The notes beneath the pieces are model-generated. The model did no database searches and was not told the DNA's origin. It saw only the letters and a list, made by a program, of their open reading frames with translations. A stretch of 64,000 bases of DNA from Amanita rubescens (lineage: Eukaryota; Basidiomycota; Agaricomycetes; Agaricales; Amanitaceae). The DNA lies in assembly GCA_015039365.1 (NCBI GenBank), contig WION01000177.1, positions 46,301 through 110,300 on the forward strand, read 5' to 3'. This document shows, in pieces, positions 11,984 to 21,274 of this stretch. Each line of letters begins with the position of its first letter. Position 1 is the stretch's first letter. The translations under genes were made by a program, and so were the position numbers.

Positions 11984-13975
11984 TTATTTAAAGTCTATAA
12001 TGTTTTCATCATAGAAAGGATCTATATCTGATTCAAATTCATCAAGAAGACCATCAAGAAGTTCCATCAACTTCTTGTGTGATAGACGGTCTATTCCATC
12101 TAATTCAAGATTTTGCCAATCAAGAATTAATTTCGTCAAATCACGGATTTCATCAGAATCCATTTTATCTGGTTTTTTGATTAAGGAATTTGTAGATGTC
12201 GGATATTCCTCTAAAGAAAGTCCTAATCGTTCTCTAAAGAATTTGACCTTTTCAAAGGATAAATTCTTAGTCATGAGATCCGCATTTTGCTCGTTGGTTG
12301 GTATATATTCGAGTACTACTTTCTTAGTCTTGATCAATTCACGAACGAAATGATAGGGAATATCGATATGTTTGGAACGATGTTCTTGTGCAGGATTTTG
12401 TGCCCAAAATATAGCGCCTTGGTTATCTACGCTAAGTAAGATGCTTTTAATGGGTGCACCTATTTCATAAAATAGATTTTCAACCCATGCAATTTGTCGT
12501 GCAGCATCTGATAAAGATATGTACTCTGCTTCAGTTGAAGACAGAGCCACAGTCTTTTGTTTTCTACTCGTCCAAGCTACTGCACCACCAGCTAACATTA
12601 AGACATAACCATTTATAGATCGTCGTGTATTACGATCAGCGGCCCAGTCAGCGTCAGCATAGGCTTTAAATTTATTATTGCCTTTGGTGCTATAAACGGT
12701 TTTGACGTTTAAGGTATGAGCAATGTATTTGACTATATACAAGGCTTTTTGGATATGTTCTTGGGACGGGTTTGATGAAAATTGGGACATCAAAATTACT
12801 GCATAGATTATATCAGGCCTAGTTCCTAAGGCAAGATATAGAAGGGATCCTATTATCTGTTGATAATAAGAACGTTCCTGTGGTGTGCATTCTCCTTCAT
12901 TTTTTATAGGAGCATACCCAGCAGGTAACGGTGTGCGTACAGACTTGCAATCTTCAAGTCCAAATCGCTTAACAACCTTCAAGGCATAAGGGCCTTGATC
13001 TATGACCAAGAATCCTAAATCACGGTTGTAGTTGACTTGGATCCGTAGATACTCTTTGATCTTTCCAAGATCACGACATTCCCACATCTCCATAAATTTC
13101 TTTTTAATGGATACGATGGTGGAATCATCATTTCCCATAAAGAGTATATCGTCGACATACAGTATGCATATCGTGATTGTATTCTTGCCTTTACGAACAT
13201 AAACGCCAGAATCAGACAAGCATCGTTCAAAATGTAATGATTTCAACGATTTATCAGCTTGTTTATTCCAGGCATATGATGCCTGTTTCAATCCATATAT
13301 GGCTTTCCTCAGCCTATATACTTTAGATTCTTGTCCTTTTACAACGAAACCTTCTGGCTGGGCCATGTAAATATCTTCATCAAGATCGCCATATAAGAAG
13401 GCAGTTTTTACATCTAGGGCTTGTATATCCCAGTTTTCAAGCACTGATGTGGCCAGAAGTATTCGGATTGTTTCATATCTCGCTACAGGCGAGAATGTTT
13501 CGTCGTAATCTAATCCGGGACGTTGACTAAAACCTTTAGCTACGACGCGAGCTTTTTTGCGTCCATCGGTTTTTAAGTCGAAAACCCAACGACATCTGAT
13601 TAGGTTTCGTCCTTTTGGAAGATCAACTAACTCCCAAATATCTCTAGATTGAAGAGATTTAAATTCGTCATCCATTGCAACCTTCCATTGTTTGTACAAT
13701 TGAGGATTACTGGAGCGCATTTTAGATATATCTCTATAGTCATATGGAATATTATCGACAAGGGGGACAGCCGCTTTTAGAAGGAAATGAAGGAATTCAT
13801 TTCCAGATTCATTAATCATTCGGTTTAAATGATCATGTTCTGCAGATTTTAATTCAGACTTTAAAGCGAAGATCTCTTTGAGTAGAGAAGCAGATTCATT
13901 CATTCTATCAGGGTTCCTGTCTGCTGACGATGGATCCTGAGTCGAAGAACTCGGAGTTTTATCTTTTAACTGCTC
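11984..13975 (-). CDS. Copia pol, reverse transcriptase and RNase H part
   Basis: The frame from 13903 (extending in phase to 13975) encodes a Ty1-type RT. It reads WRVAMDDE-like YKQWKVAMDDEFKSL, CRWVFDLK, then AFLYGDLDEDIYMAQPEGF and YVDDILFMG with the catalytic Asp pair. RNase H follows with ADADWAADRNTRRSINGY and SSTEAEYISLSDAARQ. After RNase H there is a further tail of about 70 residues, acidic and ending DENIIDFK. It is separated from the upstream protease/integrase frame only by one TGA at 13976-13978, and the 24 codons between that stop and the next Met are in phase. So this was one polyprotein. Confidence 0.9.
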   Translation of the reverse strand, partial: EQLKDKTPSSSTQDPSSADRNPDRMNESASLLKEIFALKSELKSAEHDHLNRMINESGNEFLHFLLKAAVPLVDNIPYDYRDISKMRSSNPQLYKQWKVAMDDEFKSLQSRDIWELVDLPKGRNLIRCRWVFDLKTDGRKKARVVAKGFSQRPGLDYDETFSPVARYETIRILLATSVLENWDIQALDVKTAFLYGDLDEDIYMAQPEGFVVKGQESKVYRLRKAIYGLKQASYAWNKQADKSLKSLHFERCLSDSGVYVRKGKNTITICILYVDDILFMGNDDSTIVSIKKKFMEMWECRDLGKIKEYLRIQVNYNRDLGFLVIDQGPYALKVVKRFGLEDCKSVRTPLPAGYAPIKNEGECTPQERSYYQQIIGSLLYLALGTRPDIIYAVILMSQFSSNPSQEHIQKALYIVKYIAHTLNVKTVYSTKGNNKFKAYADADWAADRNTRRSINGYVLMLAGGAVAWTSRKQKTVALSSTEAEYISLSDAARQIAWVENLFYEIGAPIKSILLSVDNQGAIFWAQNPAQEHRSKHIDIPYHFVRELIKTKKVVLEYIPTNEQNADLMTKNLSFEKVKFFRERLGLSLEEYPTSTNSLIKKPDKMDSDEIRDLTKLILDWQNLELDGIDRLSHKKLMELLDGLLDEFESDIDPFYDENIIDFK

Positions 13976-16194
13976 TCATAAGGCATCTCGCTTTTGCTGA
14001 ATTTCCGCTTCTATCTGTGCAGGAGTTTTATCTCCATACGCGTTGTCTCTTTGTACCCTTGGAACTGGAAAACGACCAGAACGGCGAGGACCTATTTGTA
14101 CAGAGGGTGGACCAGGATCAGATATGATCGGTGGAGGAGGTCTAGGTCTCTGAGCAAATTCTCTAAAACGATCTCTTTGACGTTGTTCAAATTGATCAAA
14201 TTCTCGATCCGTCATAAATGGGTTTTCTATTTCATCACGATCTCTTTGATTCAAAGAGAAGGGATTATCTTCATCCATAGGACTACGAGGCGAAGGTGGC
14301 CTAGATACATATGGTATCGGTGTTATAGGCCTAGAAGGAACAGGAGTCTCCTCTTTTATTTGTGGGGAGGGAGTACGTATAAAGGGTTCAGGAGTTTTAT
14401 GTTTCTTAAACATATCACTCATTTGACGTTTGAATTGATCTCGTAAACGAGATTGTTTATCAATTCCTTGATCCCTTTTCCAATCATCGTGTTGTTTACG
14501 ATAATTGTCACGTCTTTCTTGTTCTCTTTCTTCCCTTTGCCTTCGGATATTATCATCCAAAAAATCTCTTCGACGATCGGCAAATTCATCACCGTCATCG
14601 TCATCGTTTGAATCATCAGAAGGGTCTGACTGCTGTCGATCAGGAGATGCACCCCTTCGATCCAAACTTGGTGAGCGTCTACAGCTCGGAGAACGTCTAC
14701 GGTTCTCTGGGAGTAAATTATCTAAATCCAAATTTTGTGGAGGGCGGTTAGGTTCCTCTTGAGGAATCGCCTCCCAGATCGGACCAAGATCTTCAGTAAT
14801 TATATCTGCAGTCTTTCCTTTGCGCGGAAACCTGTTTTCAAAGAATGTAGCCTGGGAGGATATGACCAGTGTGTTTGTCGACGTCATGAACCTATAGCCT
14901 TTGGTTCCTGATTCATATCCTACAAAAGTGCATAAAACGGATTTCTCGGACAGCTTATCCGGTCTCCGTTGATCAGGGATAAATACCCAGGCTTCACATC
15001 CAAATACTCGAAAGTATGATACGTCTGGTTTTTTATTAAGAAGATTTTCCAGAGGGGTCTTCCATTTAGTCCGTTTTAGGGGAGTGCGGTTGTACACATG
15101 CACAGCTGTTCTGAATGAGAACTCCCACCAAGATTTCGGACATCCTGCGTCTAATCGCATTGCCTCAGCTTTGTCTGACAAAGTTTGATTCATGCGTTCA
15201 ATGCGACCATTTTGTTGTGGGGTGTAAGGAGCTGTCTGTTGGTGTTTAATTCCTTTAGATTTAAGGAATTCCTCAAAGGCTTTATTTACAAATTCCCCCC
15301 CTCGATCAGAACGGAGGTGAGAAATAGGTTGTTTAGGATCTACAAACTCATTATACCATCCGGTAAAATATTCTAGAGTTTGATCTTTGGTTTTAAGTAA
15401 ACCAATCCACGTATACGAGGTGAAATCATCAACGATGACACCAATATATTTGTATTTGTGGTAAGATATGGCCGGTACGGTCATAAGATCCATATGGAGT
15501 AACTCGAAGGGATGAGTAGCTCTCTTCGAAGACAGTTTATAAGGTTTTGCCTTCATTTTGCCTTTTAGACAACCTTCACAACGTAATTTTCCTTCTGGAA
15601 ATGTAACTTCTTTCCATCCATTGACATTTAACGGTATCTTCAAAAAGACTTCATTAGATGGATGACCAAAACGTTTATGCCAGGTCTCGTAGTCCAATAG
15701 TTTTTCTATAGACTCTGTGTTTGGTTTCTTTGTCGGTCTTCCAAGAATTAATTTAGAATTCTTGTTGGCTAAGCCAGGACCAGAAACCAGCGTAGGATTC
15801 ATTATAAGAATCCTACCTCGGGCGTAAACTAATGTATCATCGGGCATAAGATAATGTCCTTCAATACACGTTCTACCCGAGTCTGTAAAGGAAAAGACTA
15901 CCATCTTTTCATCTTGTTTACAAGTTAATCCTTGTCGGATCAATCTGCCGTTTGAAATCAAGCGTGCAGTTGCCCGTGGCATATAAAGGACAGGGAAGAG
16001 CTTTACGAGTGTTGTTTCCCCTGTAGATAACTTGTGTTCAAGAATAACTGTGCAAAGTCCCTCAAGACGGTCTAAACCATTAGCAGTTTTAACACTGTGG
16101 TTTTCGTTTGCAGGAAATTCTCTGTATTCAGAGAAGTCTTTCCTACTAAAGGTAAAGTGATCGGATGCACCAGAGTCACACATCCATAGTGTAC
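13976..16194 (-). CDS. Copia pol, protease and integrase part
   Basis: Open frame that begins at the inner edge of the hAT-like insertion. It has the protease motif WMCDSGASDHFT, a GAG-pre-integrase zinc region (HKRFGHP…CEGCLKGK) and the integrase core with HMDLM, SDRGGEF and PYTPQQNGRIERMNQT supplying D, D, E. After the integrase comes a disordered linker of roughly 230 residues rich in Arg, Pro and Asp (DDDDGDE, RRRDFLDD, repeated S/RP motifs). It ends at a TGA that replaces a probable CGA codon (KRDAL*EQL). The N-terminal side continues beyond the insertion at 17365. Confidence 0.9.
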
Positions 16195-17364
16195 TAGGGA
16201 TCAGCAGGGGTAACCCCAGGGTTTTCAAGGCTCAACCCCTACCCTTACCCTCCAAAACCCTTACCCTTGACCAAGGGTGGAGGGTTTACCCCTGATTACC
16301 CTGGGGGTACACAAGGGGTTGCCCAAGGGTACAAGGGTACAAAAATACCCCAGGGTTTGACCCCAAGGGTTCACCAAATTTTCAGTATTATCTATTGTCT
16401 GCATGATATATACATAACATATTAATTGCTTATAATATTCAAACCCTTACTAACAATTCACAGGACTGGGAACTCTAACCTATTGCCACTGCTGGAGTCA
16501 ACCCATAGTGGCAGACATTGTTGTTAGCACCTTCACTACTAGTACCTGCCAATTGCAACCCCTTCTCCTAGGCTCCAGATCATTCTCCTTTCCCTTTATG
16601 TGCTGCACCACTTCCTTGCCCTGGAATTGAATCCAGGAGGGTGCATCACTATATACTATGTTTCAATTGGATGGTGAACTTGATACTAGGTAATTGTGTC
16701 ACTGTGGTAGTATGCACAGGGTTACTAGGATTCATCAAGCATTGTATTACACTAATTCATCCAATGACACAGATGATGGACTAGACTGTCTACTAGTGTT
16801 GAAGGCTGAGATGTACTACATATGTCACAAGATGCACACATCAATAACCATCATTGCTACCTCTCACTCAGTCACCCCCAAGTGTACAATCCCTCACCTA
16901 CATCTGAATGCAAGTACTTTGGCATGATCATTAACCTTGAACTTGACTGCTCAGTAGGTACAAGAGAAGGATGGGAGGAATAAAACTTGTCATCAGCTCA
17001 TGCAGAAGTTTATTCAAACCACATACATCAGTTGGTGGGAGTCCGAGCAAAGTTAGACCACTCCCTTCTCTTGTGATGTCACTATTTTCTGAAGGCAAGG
17101 AGGCAAAGCTGACATCACTTGCAGATGTAGCTTTACAACTCTAAAATTGGAGTGTGTAAATGCTCTGATCTTTGGTTACAGCTTCATTTCAACAGTTTAG
17201 ATGGTATCCATACATTCTGTGGATGGTTACAGACTGAGGGGTATGAGGGGTTGATTCCTATAGGGAGGGGTTGGGAGGGGTGGATGGACTCCAACCCTTA
17301 CCCCTACCCTCCCCCAAACCCTTCATGAAGGGTGAGGGGTTGACCATACCCCTGCTGATCCCTA
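16195..17364. mobile_element. hAT-like non-autonomous element inserted in Copia protease
   Basis: 1170 bp with perfect 18-bp terminal inverted repeats TAGGGATCAGCAGGGGTA. The flanks are a near-match duplication (AGTGTAC at 16188-16194 and AGTGTAT at 17365-17371, one mismatch), compatible with the 8-bp hAT type. Both ends carry clusters of CCCTTACCC/AGGGTAAGGG-like subterminal repeats. No transposase is encoded; a 77-codon frame at 16694-16927 has no support. The Copia frame resumes on both sides (KRTGDT, then LWMCDSG). Confidence 0.75.
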
Positions 17365-18062
17365 AGTGTATCTCCAGTACGCTTCTCAACACATTCCGGA
17401 CAGGGACATGTCGGATGTACTTTATCTTTAAACTTTCTTTTATTGACTGCTAAACATGTAAAAGGTTTCTTAAACATGTTACCAATATTATATGATCGTT
17501 CAATCATATTTGCATTATAAATGGCTGTGTCACACGACTTATCTCTTACGAGGCAGTTTTCGTCTAAATTTTCTTTATAATTTATACTATCATATAGTAC
17601 AGATTGTTCAAAGAAGGAATTTATAGTACGACGATGGTGTCCCAATTTAGGGAACACCATTTTCATTGCTGCCTCTATAAAGAGAAAGTTAGCCATTTCC
17701 AGCTTCTTAATGGTTTCATACCATTGTTCGCCGTTATCTTCATAGTAATAATCGTCATAATATAGTTCAGCTTCCTGATCTATATCCATGTTTTTGTAAT
17801 CGATATCGTCAGACGATATCCCCATTCCTCGATTCGATTTATAGGACTCAAAGTCCTGTTCGTCCTTCACTTTGCCTTTACTAGAGCCCTGGACGAAGGT
17901 GGGCTCAGTAATGCTATAAGGCCCAATACGGGCGACGGTATGCGCAGAACTTATAGTATGTTCTGCGGCTTTGGCAGCCTTCTTCTCGGCTGCATCTGCC
18001 TTTCGGCGTTCTCGGTTCCTCTCCCAGTTAGGACCACGTGTTTGGCCCTCAACTTTACCCGG
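17365..18062 (-). CDS. Copia pol, N-terminal part before protease
   Basis: This region continues in frame from the gag stop at 18063 and runs to the hAT-like insertion. Features seen are a Lys/Ala-rich basic region (ERNRERRKADAAEKKAAKAAEH), an acidic Tyr-rich region (ELYYDDYYYEDNGEQWYE) and a short Cys cluster CPCPECVEKR just before the insertion. I recognise no domain. It is probably the nucleocapsid/protease linker of the polyprotein. Confidence 0.65.
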
Positions 18063-19007
18063 CTAATTTTGATTTGCCGGAGGAGCAGTAGGAGCCGGTG
18101 TCTGAGCGCCTTGTGGAGGCCTAGAATAAGGCCTCCCCCCACGTCCACGACCTGCTCCGCAGCCACGTCCGCGTGCACGTCCTCGTCCTCGACCACGTAC
18201 TTGTTGCCATGGTTGCTGCTGTTGTTGCGACGTGTTAGCCGTCGCGGCAGATTCAGGGTGCCTTCGGCGCCACTCATTCTGAATTAAGGGAAGTATCCCT
18301 TGGATCGTAAGATCTGATGGTTCTGTTGTGGCAAGAACCACAGCGGCAAAATTGTCCCAATGACGAGGGACGGCTGAAAGTACAATCATTGCCTGGACAT
18401 TTGCAGGCAATGTAATTCCGCTTGAGGCTAAGCGGTTTATTATGGCGAGGAGGTCGTTTAAGGATTGTGTGGGATCCTTTTTATCTTGGAATTTCCAATT
18501 TATAGCTAATTGGAAATCATTGTATATACCGGCAGACGTAGTCACACCGTATTGTTCTGCTAAGTTCTGCCATAGAACTCGGGCAGAAACAACATGTTCA
18601 TTGATCTGCTGTATAGTAGCAGTGCATTTCATGTTTATGGATCCGAGGATGCAATCATCCTCGACGACCCAATCATCATAGGCCTTTTTGATAGCCTCTG
18701 CATCATCAATCATTTGTTGAGTGATGGCGGGTTGTGCCGGTTGTGCCGGCATTGCGGGTATCGCATCTTCAGTTTCCGTTTCCGGAACTGCTGCTGTTGC
18801 TGGAACAGCTGGAACAAAGGCTTGAACGCCTGTATCCAGATAAAATTGTTCCAACGGCGTTACCCGTCTTGGACGAACATAATCAGTTTTTAGGTACCGA
18901 TATAAACCTTTAGTTTGTAATAGGAAACACATCATGCGTTCCCATTCTTTATAGTTAGTTCCATTCAAAACGGGAATGGAACTAGGAATCGTCAAGTCAT
19001 TAGACAT
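18063..19007 (-). CDS. Copia gag (UBN2-type capsid)
   Basis: The ATG at 19007 gives a 314-residue protein starting MSNDLTIPSSIPVLNGTNYKEWERMM, the usual Copia gag opening. The UBN2-like capsid region includes LWQNLAEQYG, FQLAINWKF and LNDLLAIINRL. It ends in a Gln run and an RGRGRARGRG basic tail instead of a CCHC knuckle. It stops at a TAG (18063-18065), and pol follows in the same frame, so the TAG could be a readthrough signal or a mutation. It is otherwise intact. Confidence 0.85.
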   Translation of the reverse strand: MSNDLTIPSSIPVLNGTNYKEWERMMCFLLQTKGLYRYLKTDYVRPRRVTPLEQFYLDTGVQAFVPAVPATAAVPETETEDAIPAMPAQPAQPAITQQMIDDAEAIKKAYDDWVVEDDCILGSINMKCTATIQQINEHVVSARVLWQNLAEQYGVTTSAGIYNDFQLAINWKFQDKKDPTQSLNDLLAIINRLASSGITLPANVQAMIVLSAVPRHWDNFAAVVLATTEPSDLTIQGILPLIQNEWRRRHPESAATANTSQQQQQPWQQVRGRGRGRARGRGCGAGRGRGGRPYSRPPQGAQTPAPTAPPANQN

Positions 19008-19008
19008 G

Positions 19009-19560
19009 TTAGACGAGGAAGGCGGATGTGATGATTATGATATAGGCGGTTAAAAGACGCCAAAAGAAACGGAAGTTTCTTTGATTTTCGAGGTTTTCGA
19101 CCTCTTGGTTATCTCTTTCGAGATTATGGCGTGTACACCTATTTGCTATGTGTTGGGCTACTGAAGTGCCCCTAGGTGGAATCCAAAGATCTAAGGTGGG
19201 TGGAACACCTTCTTCAATAGCTGCTTGACGACGACGATGTATTATTTCGTCTTGCAAGGTGCGACCATTTCTAAGTCGTGCGGCTAGGAAGTGATCTCTT
19301 CGATCGTGAACTGTGACAGGTCCACGAGTTGTGACACCAAATCTGGTATCAGGATTAACAATTCGAACAATCGTCCTAGAATAGGATGATTCTGGAATTG
19401 GTGCCGGTGTATCAATAAAAGTCTGGTCCCCTAGGATTAAGGGAAATGGTGGGATTGGAGCGTCGTAAGAAGGAGGTAATCTCCGGGCAGGGGGAAATGA
19501 TTCTCCTTCGGCTTCGTAAACTGGTAACGGAGTACTAGTTTCGGAATCCAGTTTTCTTTC
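19009..19560 (-). CDS. Small ORF upstream of Copia gag, PPxY and hydrophobic tail
   Basis: A continuous frame of about 183 codons begins right after TTCTCTTTTAG (19561-19571), a good 3' splice site, and ends with TAA one base before the gag ATG, in another frame. It contains RRLPPSYDAPIPPFP (a PPxY motif) and ends in a hydrophobic segment LLTAYIIIITSAFLV that could be a C-terminal membrane anchor. The first Met in frame is at 19257, so either an upstream exon supplies the start or the protein is only 82 residues. I do not recognise the family. Confidence 0.45.
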   Translation of the reverse strand, partial: ERKLDSETSTPLPVYEAEGESFPPARRLPPSYDAPIPPFPLILGDQTFIDTPAPIPESSYSRTIVRIVNPDTRFGVTTRGPVTVHDRRDHFLAARLRNGRTLQDEIIHRRRQAAIEEGVPPTLDLWIPPRGTSVAQHIANRCTRHNLERDNQEVENLENQRNFRFFWRLLTAYIIIITSAFLV

Positions 19561-20447
19561 CTAAAAGAGAATTGATGAGCTTAAAGCTTAATTAAAGCTA
19601 AAAGTCTAATTCGTCTTTATTAAGTTACCAGGGTGCCATAGACTAGAATGTCAGACTATATAGAGTTCCTCGGTTACGAGTACAGTCCATATTCGGTTAA
19701 ACCAACTGACCCTGAGTAACTTAGTTACAAGCCAAGCTTAGATAAAGCTCAGGTCCACAGGTCCACTCGGTCTTGAAAGCTCGGTTGATCCCTGAATGCT
19801 GTGAATGACATGCATAATCAATCGCTGGCTCAAGCGCTCTTGGGCGAACCACGGTTTTACCCGTTGCGATTGTAAATAGAAATAACGTCTGGTCCATAAA
19901 CCCCCCAGACCGTTATGTAAGCACAACCAGTAATCAATATGAAACTTCTAAATGGGATTATGGGATTACCATAGAGCCCAAACTTAGAATGATCCTATCG
20001 ATCATTCCGACTAAAGGAGTCCCTAAGGGCGCATCCTTAATAGACTGCGTGTACCACCCACAATGAGGTGTCAGCACATCCTTTATACTAGAAGTTGCTA
20101 TTTACAAGCCATATTGTATTATAAAGCCTCTAAGGGGCTTATTATGGTATAGCGTGCAATAATACCCCAGTCACATCATGGTGCGCAAGCGCGAAAACAC
20201 CATGGGGGCCGACGTTGCCATGCCAGCGTCGAGAAACATAGGTAATACCCTTATCCCTGGGTGTCTAGGAGATCCCCCTAAAGCCCTAGGGTCCGGGCGC
20301 ATGTCATTAGCGCATATGCCATATCAAGAATCAGTGGTATCAAGATGATAAGACCATATCAGGCTCGCTGCGATACTATACCAGTGGGACATCATGTCGG
20401 ATGACGAGCAAGCGAGCGGCGATGTGGGTCCTGGCAATATCAACGGC
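19561..20447 (-). other. Copia 5' leader, no gene seen
   Basis: About 890 bp lie between the 5' LTR/primer site and the first ORF. No supported coding region is seen. A splice acceptor at its downstream edge suggests it holds an intron of the transcript. Confidence 0.5.
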
Positions 20448-20460
20448 GGGGCCCATAACC
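20448..20460 (-). other. Copia primer-binding site, half-tRNA-iMet type
   Basis: Directly inside the 5' LTR the element reads GGTTATGGGCCCC. Its complement GGGGCCCATAACC matches an initiator-tRNA anticodon stem-loop, with CAT as anticodon followed by AACC. Priming from a cleaved iMet anticodon arm is known for Drosophila copia and many relatives. Confidence 0.65.
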
Positions 20461-20867
20461 TGACGAAGAAGACAGGTCTACGCGAGAGCGTGTCCACAGC
20501 ATGAGCAGGTGCAATAGCTTACCTATTGCGATATAGTCTTAGCACTACCCTTTGGCATAGTAGTGATAGTAAGAGGAAGAGAATGGATTGTCCTATTCTA
20601 CGATACAGGACAGGTTTATATACTAAGAGAGAACAAATATGTATCTACATATGTGTAAGCGTATAGTATAGATGAGAAGATATGGCTTGCTAAGCACACC
20701 ATAAGGTGTGATCATGAGTCTATCATGATGTCACCATGATATCATAATGAAGTCATTATGATGTCATCTCTATGTCATACATAAAGGATGACGCGAGCGA
20801 TATGAGTAACATTGATTGCAGTCAATCAGTAGTTAATCATTCTATAAATATAATTCTATATTTAACA
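20461..20867 (-). repeat. Copia 5' LTR
   Basis: 407 bp, bounded by TGACGAAG…TTTAACA. It differs from the 3' LTR by six substitutions, five of them at CpG sites, and by one 22-bp indel. Confidence 0.93.
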
Positions 20868-20911
20868 GCAAGGAAATGAAGACTCTTACACCTACGACAG
20901 CGATGCCGAAC

Positions 20912-21208
20912 TGTAACGATTTCACTTGAGAAGAACCAATGAATGGTTCTTTACTGATCACACCTTGCGCCGTGCACTGGATCTGCATCTATTTAGAGAC
21001 CGTGTGGGTGCGCGTATGGTGTGTACAGGTGAAGTGAGTATGAGCCGTGACTACTGTGACTGACGTGTATAGTAAGTAGCGTAACGGTCCGTAAATGGGA
21101 ACTATATACGAGAGAAAGAAACTATCTACAAGGAAAGGATGTGGGAGCTAAACGTAGCTCCCGTACATTGGTATCTTCTAGTAGGTAACCTCCGAATGGT
21201 CCGTTACA
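20912..21208 (-). repeat. Gypsy2 3' LTR
   Basis: 297 bp. It differs from 30090-30386 at five positions, all CpG to TpG or CpA. It contains an inverted pair AGAACCAATGAATGGTTCT near the end. Confidence 0.93.
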
Positions 21209-21221
21209 TCCTCCCCCACAA
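21209..21221 (-). other. Gypsy2 polypurine tract
   Basis: In element orientation TTGTGGGGGAGGA directly precedes the 3' LTR, the expected position and composition for plus-strand primer formation. Confidence 0.7.
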
Positions 21222-21274
21222 GATCGACCTAAGGGTGATGAGGGAGATCTGATACTTGAGGTTGCATCTCAGTA

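Larger units (their letters stand above)
11577..20867 (-). mobile_element. Ty1/Copia LTR retrotransposon nested in Gypsy1 ORF3
   Basis: LTRs at 11577-11961 and 20461-20867 are nearly identical, ends TG…CA, and the element is flanked by a perfect 5-bp duplication GCAAG (11572-11576, 20868-20872). In the minus direction the order is leader, a small ORF, gag, protease, integrase, RT, RNase H: the Copia order. It is 9291 bp including a 1170-bp hAT-like insertion, so about 8.1 kb originally. Only an in-frame TGA (13976-13978) and that insertion visibly break pol. Confidence 0.95.

Noticed and set aside
19738..19926. 62-codon minus-strand frame in the Copia leader
   Set aside because: No support and no link by splicing to the downstream ORF that I could show.
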